Positions 53,801 to 61,673 of a DNA stretch of 64,000 nt are shown here, one piece after another. Below the pieces are notes generated by a model, which saw only the letters and a program-made list of their open reading frames with translations, ran no database searches and was not told the DNA's origin. Made by a program: the position numbers and the translations under genes. The stretch spans positions 62,001 through 126,000 of the forward strand of contig CAYQLC010000001.1 of NCBI GenBank assembly GCA_964418325.1. The letters are read 5' to 3'. Source of the stretch: IMCC26077 sp964418325 (GTDB lineage: Bacteria > Actinomycetota > Actinomycetes > Nanopelagicales > Nanopelagicaceae). Position 1 is the first letter of the stretch. Every line of letters starts with the position of its first letter.

Positions 53801-55431
53801 ATGTTTTTTCCCTTAGCCGCGAGAATAACTTCTCTGGTCAACTGTAATTTATCTGTTGTTCCGGCCAGCGCCGCTGATTGGCGATTTCCACCATCAACGA
53901 TGCTCCAGCTGTAAACAATGGTCTCGTATTGATTCGGCTTAGTGACATCACAAGAAATTTGGGTATTGATCTTGGGCGGAAGCGAACTGCTGTATCCAGA
54001 TATTCGAATATTTGGATATGGCCTGCTGATACTCATTACTTGTGTGAATCCCCAAGTAGTACCGATACCACCTGCGTTCAAAGCTTGTACTCGGCAATAC
54101 AGGTACTTACCCTGCGCAAGTAGTAGATTCTCTTTCGTAAAGGTTAATGAATTTCCACTACCAACTTCAGTACCACTACGTGGTCCGTTATCTGGGCTGT
54201 ACTCACTGCTCACAAACCACGTGCGCTTACTTTCTTGCTCGATTGTGGTAGACCAGGTTGGCGCGCTACATGAAACGCTCTGCCCCACCTTGGGAGGCTC
54301 TGTGTTTGTAATGCCTATCAATACCGGCTTTCGCACCGCCTGTGGGCGTTCGGGAATCTTTACATTTGCTCCGACAACTAATTCGCCTGCGGCGGATGCA
54401 CCACGCACTTCACACGCGAAGACCTCTCCACCATCCCCATCCTCAACTTTCACCACTGGATTTGTCGAGCCGCTAATTCGATCAGGGGATTGCCAGGTAA
54501 CTTCAATGTCTGTGGTGTTCTCTGACCATGCGCCTTGATTGCATGTGAGCGTACTACCCACTCGTGCCTCACCAAGGATCTGAACTTTCTCAATATTTCG
54601 TGGCAAAGCTCGGTTATATCTTTGTGCAGACTTTTCAACAAGTTTTAAACCACGACTGATATCAGATACATAATAAGTTAGCTTGGTGAAAATAGTCGGT
54701 TTACCTTTATCACACCCTTGTGCAGAACCCCAGCTTGTCAATCCAACAAGTACAGTTTTATCGCCAAGCTTTGTTGTGAGTGGCCCACCAGAATCCCCAT
54801 TACACCCGCCGGCAAAGACTCGCTCTGCTGGAATATATCGGCCAGCGCTCACCATAGTCACCGGATTAAAAAAACGGCCATAAGTTCTTTTAGCGGCGCC
54901 AGATTGATCAACTAAGTTTGCATAACGTAAAAACTTTGCAATTGTTTTTAGTTGATCATTTCCCCATCCAAGAATTTGAAACTTCTTTGATGAAGACAAT
55001 TTCCCAACTTCACTCTTCTTTGGGATGGCAATTGGTTTAATATCATCAACAGGATCACTTAACTTGAGTAGGCCCAGATCATTTTGCGTTGTCTTCTTGT
55101 TGTACCTCTCGTGGCGCCACACGGCAGCTACTTCACGTAATGGCTCCTCGGACTTTAATGTGTCAGATTTGAGTCGAACCCAATAGAAACCTTTATCAAA
55201 AGCACAGTGCGCTGCAGTGATAATCACATCCTTGGTGATTAGTGAACCTGTGCAAATAAATTCTGGGTTTGCATCAGGAGTTTCCGCGTACCAGATTGCT
55301 GCAACCCAAGGAGCCTTTTCACTCGCATCAGTCATCTCTGTTCCGAAGACCACGGCCTTCGCAACCTGATGGCCAGCCATGAATGAGAGCGCCACAAATA
55401 AAGCGGCGAGCGCAAGACGACGAATTCGCAT
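50893..55431 (-). CDS. Secreted trypsin-like serine protease with C-type lectin, FN3 and two lectin-like domains
   Basis: 1512 residues, with AAGGGGGAG before ATG 55431. Signal peptide about 1-26. Peptidase S1 domain (27-about 275) with complete triad His75 (TAAHC), Asp118 (NDLGLL) and Ser214 (GCNGDSGGPL). Cleavage of the signal would expose Val27-Val28 directly, so no separate propeptide is seen. About four Ig-like or fibronectin-like repeats of 95 residues with paired Cys follow (about 283-675). Next is a C-type lectin-like domain (about 675-815) with the sugar-binding EPN and WND motifs and a conserved Cys pair, then FN3 (about 955-1050). A concanavalin-type LamG-like domain (about 1075-1280) and an L-type lectin-like domain with 'GDGFTFFLAD' (about 1295-1512) complete it. 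Probably binds glycans and cleaves attached protein. Confidence 0.9.
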   Translation of the reverse strand: MRIRRLALAALFVALSFMAGHQVAKAVVFGTEMTDASEKAPWVAAIWYAETPDANPEFICTGSLITKDVIITAAHCAFDKGFYWVRLKSDTLKSEEPLREVAAVWRHERYNKKTTQNDLGLLKLSDPVDDIKPIAIPKKSEVGKLSSSKKFQILGWGNDQLKTIAKFLRYANLVDQSGAAKRTYGRFFNPVTMVSAGRYIPAERVFAGGCNGDSGGPLTTKLGDKTVLVGLTSWGSAQGCDKGKPTIFTKLTYYVSDISRGLKLVEKSAQRYNRALPRNIEKVQILGEARVGSTLTCNQGAWSENTTDIEVTWQSPDRISGSTNPVVKVEDGDGGEVFACEVRGASAAGELVVGANVKIPERPQAVRKPVLIGITNTEPPKVGQSVSCSAPTWSTTIEQESKRTWFVSSEYSPDNGPRSGTEVGSGNSLTFTKENLLLAQGKYLYCRVQALNAGGIGTTWGFTQVMSISRPYPNIRISGYSSSLPPKINTQISCDVTKPNQYETIVYSWSIVDGGNRQSAALAGTTDKLQLTREVILAAKGKNILCTVKATNIVGEGEDTAGIYIVPPQLPSLPETAISGLDLNSIKPGTSVAQCDTRTLIEDELLSYEWGISENQYSNTIKTVLGTQKFLPLTTAIMDDLPGSRLICKATVENLAGKSDSSAGINIPVPDVQFFSKTGRFYKFVSTTASWTEARRLALASTYEGMQGYLATPNTAAELAFMRKKASGAEIWLGISDAANEGCWRYTDGPEANVALYAAAGVANCTVGVGSFSSFGPGEPNNNPGLADGYENVAYVRADGTWNDSLNSSYFAYVIEYGGTVTTMSGAPSNTVTPVITLTAPLPGAITRGTVTISGSVELERFNNLRPSALGIKITGASSPSFSPTLVGSTARLNTGGSWLVAGATETSNFNWSTTARTFTITFDAGAFADGEYVVTIFSREPNGVSGKATTTFVVPQAVRNVLASTIGDSQTSIYLTWTAPTSTSGISDYQVEYSAAGGEWQKFTRSPSLASAATITGLSPATVYQFRVTPVINEKVNLALTTLSNTVSTAAPVALSIDSFSSLTGWSIIKEVSGAWNPSTLRPYLRLEAANYDPVAKTWVDSSGNNRHLASSQVKGAPTLKTTTIGNGSAKAFTVVSGGVNDGIKLGNPSFNSFGFLTVARYSGATQRRIFTGETGNHLTGWWSGKTGVAYHEAWITETSSGNNNNWFLISDTWSSLRVNGASKGVGRNPTLPQMTINWGNPLYGSETSDWEVAEVIVFDRNLSVSELSLLEDYLGSTYGITAYSVGATYNSLAPRIEAGKLRMLSTDGGRAGALNLNKLDSTRGIDARFRFNFGPSNWSFGGDGFTFFLADSSNPDIAAATNGGGNWLGVFAGATLAYAGNNPGEQFKGGLLGIQVLHNNSPKVQVLGRTGTNSTLPILKTSNASIPMGQDMFMRVQIDPVGLATRSYRIWISNSNSFSGNPTITGLLSDTGINWNDPSGGVQFGFTGATGGNVMNIDIDRIVINGTAKN

Positions 55432-55470
55432 GGCTCCCCCTTGTGCTGTGGATAAGTCAGGATCTGGCTC

Positions 55471-55620
55471 TATATATGTAGTAAGACGGCACCAATAGTA
55501 ATTCCGTTCCCCCGAAATAGATATTTCTGGGCTTTGGGAACCAAAGCGCAGAGCCCCCCGTCGTATGAAGTAGATCGGCTAGACCCACTGCTAGCTGCTT
55601 GAACTACGAAAGGGCTACAA
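55471..55620 (+). promoter_or_regulatory. Structured 5' region upstream of a secreted-protein gene
   Basis: The 189-base divergent gap holds TATATA-like boxes near 55473-55479, a perfect palindrome GAAATA-ga-TATTTC (55514-55527), and a hairpin CTTTGG-gaa-CCAAAG (55532-55546) nested in GGGC...GCCC pairing with 55529-55557. AAAGGG stands before ATG 55621. It could be a regulated leader of about 130 bases. I compared it loosely with c-di-GMP riboswitches and did not find a convincing match. Confidence 0.35.
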
Positions 55621-56112
55621 ATGAAACTATCGAGATTCAATAAATTGTTTAGCGGCATGACCGTTTTGTTCGTTTTGCTAGGAAGCGCCACCTCAAGCTT
55701 TGCGCTGGACAATCCCAATACATCAAGGCAACAGACGGTGACTTGGGGCTGGGCTGATGGTGCAGATAAGAAGCACCGTGACTTTTCCGAAGATGATTAT
55801 GCCGATGCCATGGAAATGGCTCCCATCAAGGTCACCGTCACAATGAATGGACCCTCACGCAGAGTCGTCTTGGAAGCTTGGGATCCATTTCAGCAAGGTT
55901 GGGTCCTTGAGTCTCAATCACGTACTGATGGAACAGGTGTGGGCTTACTTCGCGTCAACCCATATTGCGATGGATACACCAAAGATGCTTCGGAGTGGTG
56001 TGATAGAGATATTACCTATCGAGTTCGAGTGTTGAAGAGCGGAATTCAACGACAAGTAGTTAGCAAACCGTTTCTTGTCACATTTGTAAAATCAGAAGAT
56101 GCTCAGATGTAA
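55621..56112 (+). CDS. Small secreted protein, unknown
   Basis: 163 residues. Signal peptide about 1-29 (KLFSGMTVLFVLLGSATSSFA). The mature domain looks like one beta-sandwich: 'PIKVTVTMNGPSRRVVLEAWDPFQQGWVLESQSRTDGTGVGLLRV', then a pair of cysteines in 'CDGYTKDASEWCDRDITYRVRV'. No family recognised; binding of a ligand is a guess. A strong terminator follows. Confidence 0.83.
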   Translation: MKLSRFNKLFSGMTVLFVLLGSATSSFALDNPNTSRQQTVTWGWADGADKKHRDFSEDDYADAMEMAPIKVTVTMNGPSRRVVLEAWDPFQQGWVLESQSRTDGTGVGLLRVNPYCDGYTKDASEWCDRDITYRVRVLKSGIQRQVVSKPFLVTFVKSEDAQM

Positions 56113-56121
56113 CTAAGGCAT

Positions 56122-56169
56122 AAAGAGTAAAGCCCCCTAGTCTCGGCTTGGGGGCTTTACTCTTTTTTT
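56122..56169. terminator. Bidirectional Rho-independent terminator
   Basis: AAAGAGTAAAGCCCCC (56122-56137) pairs perfectly with GGGGGCTTTACTCTTT (56150-56165), a 16-base-pair stem with a 12-base loop. A T-run follows on the plus strand and A-rich sequence precedes it, so it can end both converging transcripts. It is the clearest intrinsic terminator in the window. Confidence 0.93.
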
Positions 56170-56728
56170 ATTTACCTAACTTGGCTGCTGTTATCTTCAC
56201 GACAAATTTTGGATCAGTCGCATAGAAGTATTCAGTTAGGTTTGTTCCTTTAAGACAACTTTTCGACCCTTTTATAAACTGAGCCGAAAATGTTATTGGA
56301 GTGCCCTTTTCACCGTCCATGATTGCGTTGAACACCTTAGAGTTCTCCGGAATCAACGTATTGTCTTGAATATCTGAAAATGCATTGCTCCATGTTTGAA
56401 CTCGGATATCAGAATCTATTTCGATTTGAATGTAGGCCTTGCCCTCACTATTCGCTCCGATATCAGCAATCTTCCCAACCCAATTTGTCGCTTTCAAATT
56501 ATTAAGCACTGCACAAGCATCTTTATCACGCTTCCGAAGCGCTACTGACGACTTAAGATCTGTTTTTGCATCTTGATACGCTTTCGCACCTTTCTTAACA
56601 ATATCCATAAACTTCTTCTGTTGTGCAGGAACTGTTCCCGAAGCCTGGGCTACTGGTACCAAAGCTAGAAATAGAACAGCGCTGAAAAAACCCGAGAGCA
56701 ATCGATATTTTTGACCATACATTTTCAT
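56168..56728 (-). CDS. Small secreted protein, unknown
   Basis: 186 residues from ATG 56728, with TGGAGG five bases before. Signal peptide to about residue 29 (LLSGFFSAVLFLALVPVAQASG). A Lys-rich helical part (KKFMDIVKKGAKAYQDAKTDLKSSVALRKRDKDAC) precedes a beta-rich domain ('YIQIEIDSDIRVQTWSNAFSD', 'PITFSAQFIKGSKSCLKG') with two cysteines. No family recognised. Confidence 0.82.
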   Translation of the reverse strand: MKMYGQKYRLLSGFFSAVLFLALVPVAQASGTVPAQQKKFMDIVKKGAKAYQDAKTDLKSSVALRKRDKDACAVLNNLKATNWVGKIADIGANSEGKAYIQIEIDSDIRVQTWSNAFSDIQDNTLIPENSKVFNAIMDGEKGTPITFSAQFIKGSKSCLKGTNLTEYFYATDPKFVVKITAAKLGK

Positions 56729-56822
56729 TGAACCTCCAGGTGGCTGGTCCTACTTTAACAAACAGCTCAATCAAGCACTAACTCTTGCTAATAATGCTGG
56801 CCTCCTCAGAAGCAACTAAAGG

Positions 56823-58301
56823 CTAAATCTCACCCTTTTCAAGTCCTGCAAGTACTTCTTTTGCACGCTCCCGTAACTCTGGTAAATCGCTCAAACGTTT
56901 TAAGCCATTGATTTGTTGGAACATCCGATGGTTTTTCGCAAACACTTCTTTATTGCGATCAAGGAAATCCCAATACAAAGTTGTGAACGGGCAGGCATCG
57001 TCCCCCACGCGCAATTTTGGGTTATAGCGACAAGCGCTGCAGTATTCAGACATCCGCGATATGTAAGCGCCCCCTGCTGCATAAGGTTTAGTCATCATTC
57101 GGCCCCCATCAGCATGAACACCCATCCCGATGACATTGGGGACCATCACCCACTCGGATGCATCTATAAATCGCTCTCGCATCCATTCTAAAAATTGTTG
57201 TGGATTAGTCCCTGTGATTAACGCGAGGTTACTGAGCACCATCAAGCGTGGAATGTGGTGCACCCATGCGCGGAGTTCCACATCGCGTACGATTGATCGA
57301 ACACAATTCATCTCTGTTTTGGAACTTGAAGTGAAGAGCGGTAACAACTTCCGATTAGCACTGAGAAGATTGTTATCTCGGTAATCTGAACCAAGGTGCC
57401 AGTACATGCCGTTTATATACTCACGCCAACCGATTACCTGGCGGATAAAACCTTCCGCTGATTCGATAGGTATCTTTCCTGAATTAAACGCCTTCATTGC
57501 AGCATCGACAACTTCCGTTGGATGAAGCAAACCATTATTAATGTAAGGACTAATCACAGAGTGGTGTAGCGACCAACTATCTAGAGCCATCGCATCTTCG
57601 TAAGGACCAAAATTCGCAAAATGATGATTAATGAAATGTTTTAACTGTTTTAATGCACCTGACCGAGTGGTGGCCCATGTGGAACTTGCTTCAATTCCCA
57701 ATTCAGCTGCTACCTGGTCGTCTATCTCATCACGCTCAAAGCCCCTATACGCTGGCCATGAGTAATTCTTTGGGGGAGGCAAGCGATTTTCTTTATCGAA
57801 ATTCCATGCGCCTCCTGCTGGTTTTCCATTATCCATAAGTATGTTGAGGCGACGTCGTTGCTCTCGATAGAAGTTTTCCATGACATAAGTCTTTTGACTG
57901 CTAGCCCACTTCTCGAAAGTCGCCTGAGGTGTAAGAAAAAAATCATTCTCGACAAAATCGAAACCTAAATCCTCAAGCGTTTTTTGCAACCTAAATGACG
58001 ATTGCTTTGTTGCGCACAGCAAATTTTTTGGATAGTCACGCTGTGCTTGAAGAATTCCATCCTTCGTCGTTGCAGCCTTTATATACTCAACTTCAAATCC
58101 TTCGCTTTGTAAATCTTCGGCAAAATGTCGAGCGCTTGAAATAAGAGAGAAGAGACGTTCTGGATGCCAGTTTCTACCGGTACGCATCCGCTCACTTTCA
58201 ACGAAAAGTATCCGGTCATTTTTCTTATCGGCTGTGCGTAAGATTCCATACTTGCGATGTAAGTGATCAAAAGGAACGTAAAGAGTTCGAGGTGTAATCA
58301 C
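56823..58301 (-). CDS. FeS-type bacterial cryptochrome/photolyase (PhrB-like)
   Basis: 492 residues from GTG 58301, which directly follows the CCA-adding enzyme's stop. The sequence is of the COG3046 branch (prokaryotic (6-4) photolyases/FeS-BCP): N-terminal domain 'RILFVESERMRTGRNWHPERLF..', then the FAD-binding part 'ESAEGFIRQVIGWREYINGMYW'. The four cysteines for a [4Fe-4S] cluster are present: one in 'MNCVRSIVRDVELRAWVHHIPRLMV' (about 333) and three in 'YCSACRYNPKLRVGDDACPFTTLYW' (about 420-435). It likely repairs UV (6-4) photoproducts or senses light, fitting a surface-water organism. Confidence 0.92.
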   Translation of the reverse strand: MITPRTLYVPFDHLHRKYGILRTADKKNDRILFVESERMRTGRNWHPERLFSLISSARHFAEDLQSEGFEVEYIKAATTKDGILQAQRDYPKNLLCATKQSSFRLQKTLEDLGFDFVENDFFLTPQATFEKWASSQKTYVMENFYREQRRRLNILMDNGKPAGGAWNFDKENRLPPPKNYSWPAYRGFERDEIDDQVAAELGIEASSTWATTRSGALKQLKHFINHHFANFGPYEDAMALDSWSLHHSVISPYINNGLLHPTEVVDAAMKAFNSGKIPIESAEGFIRQVIGWREYINGMYWHLGSDYRDNNLLSANRKLLPLFTSSSKTEMNCVRSIVRDVELRAWVHHIPRLMVLSNLALITGTNPQQFLEWMRERFIDASEWVMVPNVIGMGVHADGGRMMTKPYAAGGAYISRMSEYCSACRYNPKLRVGDDACPFTTLYWDFLDRNKEVFAKNHRMFQQINGLKRLSDLPELRERAKEVLAGLEKGEI

Positions 58302-59890
58302 TTATCCACCCTGCTGCTTACTCCATTTTTGTAACTCTTCAATAGCACGGTCTCGTCCAAGCGGGCCATGCTCCATGCGTAGCTCTAATAAATGGTCATA
58401 CGCTTTTCCGACGAGAGGGCCTGGCTTGATTCCGAGAATCTCAATAATTTCATTTCCATTGAGATCTGGTCGAATTGCTGCCAACTCCTCTTCCTNNNNN
58501 NNNNNNNNNNNNNNNNNNNNNNNNNNNNNNNNNNNNNNNNNNNNNNNNNNNNNNNNNNNNNNNNNNNNNNNNNNNNNNNNNNNNNNNNNNNNNNNTCAAT
58601 AATTTCATTTCCATTGAGATCTGGTCGAATTGCTGCCAACTCCTCTTCCTGAGCCAATTGATCGATACGCGCCTCTAGTTCATCATAAGTAGCGGCGAGC
58701 GCTTGAGCCTTGCGTACGTTCCGAGTAGTGCAATCAGCCCGGGTCAGGACGTGCAAATGGACCAATAAATCTCCAGCATCTCGCACATATCTACGCACGG
58801 CACTATCTGTCCACTCGCCGCTACCGTATCCATGAAAACGCAGATGGAGCGCTACCAGCGCTGAGACATCATCGATTGTCTCCCGATCAAAGCGCAGCTC
58901 CTTCAACCGTTTCTTGGTCATCTTCGAGCCAACAATTTCGTGGTGGTGAAATGACACTCCACCACCTTCTATTAAGGCACGCGTTTTTGGTTTTCCAATG
59001 TCATGAAGAAGGGCAGCAAGACGAATGGTGAGATTAGGTCCACCTAATCGCTCTTCCATTTCCATCGCTTGCTCTAGGACTATCAAGGAGTGTTCATAAA
59101 CATCTTTGTGGCGATGGTGTTCGTCAATCTCAAGACGAAGCATAGGTAGCTCCGGAAGAAAATACTCACAGAGACCAGTATCGACCATCAACATCAATCC
59201 GCGACGAGGATTGGTAGACATGAGAGTCTTCACAAATTCCTCACGAATCCGTTCAGCTGAAATTATCGTCAAGCGCTCTTTCATTTGCGTAATTGCGGCA
59301 ATCACTTCTTCATCAACATCGAAAGCTAATTGCGCAGCAAACCGGGCAGCACGCATCATTCGCAGTGGGTCTTCAGAAAATAATTCTGTGGCGGCAATAG
59401 GTGTACGAATTTTCTTTGCTACTAAATCCTTTAGCCCACCAAATGGATCGACAAAAGTATTCGTACTCTCACCAATCTCTAAGGCCATTGCGTTGACAGT
59501 AAAATCTCGCCGTCGAAGATCTCCTTCCAAGCTATCGCCATATTCAACAGATGGCTTCCGACTATCACTGTTGTATGAATCTTTTCGGAAGGTTGTGATT
59601 TCTGCGGTGACATCACCTTTCTTCCCAGCAACAGTTCCATAAGCGATGCCGGTATCCCAAGTTGCATCGGTCCATCGTTTAAGTATTTTCATCGAATCTT
59701 CCGGTCGTGCATCAGTGGTGAAATCAAGATCATTGCCACCGCGTCCGAGGAGCGCATCGCGCACCGGACCACCGACCAAGGCCAGACGAAAGCCAGCCCC
59801 TCGAAATTCGCGCGCCAATTCCACCGCTGCCCGAGGCAATGTGACCAGATTCGCGGCCGCTTTTGCCTGTTCTGGCGAGATTGCGCTCAT
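58302..59890 (-). CDS. cca: CCA-adding tRNA nucleotidyltransferase with HD domain (interrupted by assembly gap)
   Basis: Removing the 100 N and one 55-base copy gives 1434 bases, 477 residues, in frame from ATG 59890 to TAA 58302; the true C-terminus ends LQKWSKQQGG. Read through the N run, the end is wrong. The nucleotidyltransferase head has LVGGPVRDALLGR (about 38-50) and catalytic NDLDF (Asp54, Asp56), the tRNA-binding middle has 'RRRDFTVNAMAL' and 'DPLRMMRAARFAAQL', and an HD domain ('LLHDIGKP', about 290) follows. It adds or repairs the tRNA 3'-CCA. Divergent from the NUDIX gene across 32 bases; TACCCT lies eight bases before the ATG. Confidence 0.93.
58441..58495. repeat. 55-base copy left of assembly gap
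   Basis: Identical to 58596-58650 on the other side of the N run; one genomic sequence at an unmerged contig overlap. Confidence 0.93.
58496..58595. other. Assembly gap of exactly 100 N
   Basis: Placeholder inside the CCA-adding enzyme gene, with identical 55-base flanks. Collapsing gap and one copy restores the reading frame, so no sequence is probably missing. Confidence 0.97.
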
Positions 59891-59910
59891 GGGCGATAAG
59901 GGTACGCGGG

Positions 59911-59916
59911 TAAGGT
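59911..59916 (+). promoter_or_regulatory. -10 box of the NUDIX gene
   Basis: TAAGGT, 6 bases before ATG 59923; the run AGGGGT between them is too close to the ATG for a normal ribosome site. Confidence 0.4.
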
Positions 59917-59922
59917 AGGGGT

Positions 59923-60552
59923 ATGTCCCGGACCTCGGGTGAGGGCGGGCTCGAGCCGGTTTTTATTGCACCAGTCTCTTCGCCTTCCTCGCCTCCTACT
60001 CGCTCAACGCCCTCATCCTCTTCGACGGCGCGCGCCAAATCTGCACACCCTCGAAAAGGTAAGGGCAAAGGCAAAAATAATAAAAATGGAGCGAAAGCTC
60101 CTGGCGCCAAAAAACAGGTTCGTAAGAATCCTGGAAAACGAGTGGAAGAGGTGAGCGCCGGTGGCTTAGTCGTAGACAAGAGCGGAGAGATGGGGCTGCT
60201 CATTGGTCGCATCGATAAGCGTGGTCGAATGCTCTGGTCATTACCTAAAGGACATATCGAAGCGGGAGAGAGTCCCGAGGAGGCTGCCCTTCGCGAGGTA
60301 CGCGAGGAAACTGGAATCAAGAGTTCCATTACTCGCTCACTTGGCGTGATTGATTTTTGGTTTATGGCCGAAGGAAAACGAATCCACAAGACAGTCCACC
60401 ATTTCCTCTTCACCGAAAAATCCGGAAAACTTGAGGCGCAGATCAGCGAAGTTGATGACGTGAAATGGTTTCCATTAGATGACATCGCCAAGACTCTTGC
60501 CTATCCCGATGAAAGAAAATTGATTCAGCGTTCTGGAAATCTACGGTCATGA
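59923..60552 (+). CDS. NUDIX hydrolase (MutT4-like)
   Basis: 209 residues. The first about 75 residues are low-complexity Pro/Ser then Lys/Gly-rich (KGKGKGKNNKNG), probably disordered. The NUDIX domain follows with the full box 'GHIEAGESPEEAALREVREETGI' (110-132). It hydrolyses nucleoside diphosphate derivatives. Position between cca and murJ matches the mycobacterial mutT4 locus, so equivalence is likely. Overlaps the next gene by four bases. Confidence 0.92.
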   Translation: MSRTSGEGGLEPVFIAPVSSPSSPPTRSTPSSSSTARAKSAHPRKGKGKGKNNKNGAKAPGAKKQVRKNPGKRVEEVSAGGLVVDKSGEMGLLIGRIDKRGRMLWSLPKGHIEAGESPEEAALREVREETGIKSSITRSLGVIDFWFMAEGKRIHKTVHHFLFTEKSGKLEAQISEVDDVKWFPLDDIAKTLAYPDERKLIQRSGNLRS

Positions 60553-61673
60553 TTTTCTCGAGGAGAATTCTGCTTTCAGTCTTAGCATTGATTTTTCTCC
60601 TGACAAATCCGTTAGCGCAACTTGGTAGTGCAGCACCTACACCTATCATCGTAATTTCAGATACTTTTCATCGCGAGGTAAATGGAAAATTTACTGATGA
60701 CTCACTAGGAGAGTCGATATCAACCGGTGGAGAACTATTTGAAAAAGTTAGAACTGCACCAAAGATTGGCAGCTGGTTAATTGATCCGCAGGTAATCGAA
60801 GAACTAGTAGATATGAGCGATGGGTACACAGTGCTTCCGGATCAACCAGGAGCATATGCTGAAGTCTCCAAAGGTTTCCTCGAATTATTACGGGCGAGTA
60901 TTGGCAATAACTTAGTTTTTGCACTTCCTTATGGTTCACCAAATATTGCAGCGCGCAAAAAAGTCTCCGAGGTCGAATTCTCCCAAATCCAAAGCGTCAG
61001 CTCATTGCGCCTGGGTAGAGCCCTTGATTTGCCCATCTCTGCCGGCTTACCTGATGGCGCTACTTTCACCAGAAAATCCCCTACTAATCAAGCAAAGCGC
61101 GCTTTCTCTGTTATTCACAAGAATTTAAACAAAATAGGCTCAATAACTTCTGATCCCGAAGTCGCAGAGGTTGCGCTCAGAAGTAATGCACTCCTTAATC
61201 CAGAGTTATCAAAAAAACAGGTCCAATATCTCTCCATTCTTCTCAATGGCACCGTCGATCGACTAGAGAAAAAGGTAAAAGTTTTACCAGGGACCTACAC
61301 ACTCACCTCAACTAACGAAGAAGTTCCTGTAACAATTGTCAACGAATTCTCTTCGCCCGTTGACGTTGTGCTTATCCTGCATGCTGAAAATGCTCGAATA
61401 GTCATCGATACCGCTAAAAAAGTGCGAATTGCAGAGAACTCGCGAAAGCAGGTACTCATCACCGCCAAGGCGGTTGCCAATGGGAAAGTTCGGGTCGAGG
61501 CGAGACTAGAGACCCTCAAGGGGGCTCGATACGGTGAGAGCAACTACTTAGAATTTACTATCACCAGGATTAGCGCTGTCATCAGCTGGGTCATGCTTGG
61601 TGCTGCCATACTTTTAGTCAGCGCAAGTGGATTCCAGATATACCGACGAGCCAAGCGAAGAGCGGTGAGTTGA
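60549..61673 (+). CDS. DUF6049-like membrane protein, shortened
   Basis: 374 residues, overlapping both neighbours by four bases. N-terminal signal/anchor (RRILLSVLALIFLLTNPLAQLGSA), extracellular part, and a C-terminal helix (ISWVMLGAAILLVSASGFQIY) with a basic cytosolic tail. The position between mutT4 and murJ matches mycobacterial Rv3909 (about 800 residues), so this is about half the usual length. The conserved C-terminal beta-domain ('TYTLTSTNEEVPVTIVNEFSSPVDVVLIL') is kept. Function unknown; probably linked to peptidoglycan or MurJ. Confidence 0.8.
   Translation: MIFSRRILLSVLALIFLLTNPLAQLGSAAPTPIIVISDTFHREVNGKFTDDSLGESISTGGELFEKVRTAPKIGSWLIDPQVIEELVDMSDGYTVLPDQPGAYAEVSKGFLELLRASIGNNLVFALPYGSPNIAARKKVSEVEFSQIQSVSSLRLGRALDLPISAGLPDGATFTRKSPTNQAKRAFSVIHKNLNKIGSITSDPEVAEVALRSNALLNPELSKKQVQYLSILLNGTVDRLEKKVKVLPGTYTLTSTNEEVPVTIVNEFSSPVDVVLILHAENARIVIDTAKKVRIAENSRKQVLITAKAVANGKVRVEARLETLKGARYGESNYLEFTITRISAVISWVMLGAAILLVSASGFQIYRRAKRRAVS

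Noticed and set aside
55447..55455. TGTGGATAA, a perfect DnaA box
   Set aside because: It is isolated; a similar TTATCCACC at 58306 is also single. No cluster of boxes, no dnaA or AT-rich unwinding region is present, so no origin is claimed.
55500..55600. Possible c-di-GMP (GEMM) riboswitch
   Set aside because: Some pieces look alike (CCAAAG, GGCTAGACC), but the conserved core order could not be matched by eye.
58385..59890. 501-codon version of the CCA-adding enzyme reading through the N run
   Set aside because: The last part repeats the same 55 bases in a wrong frame; the true end is the frame that stops at 58302.
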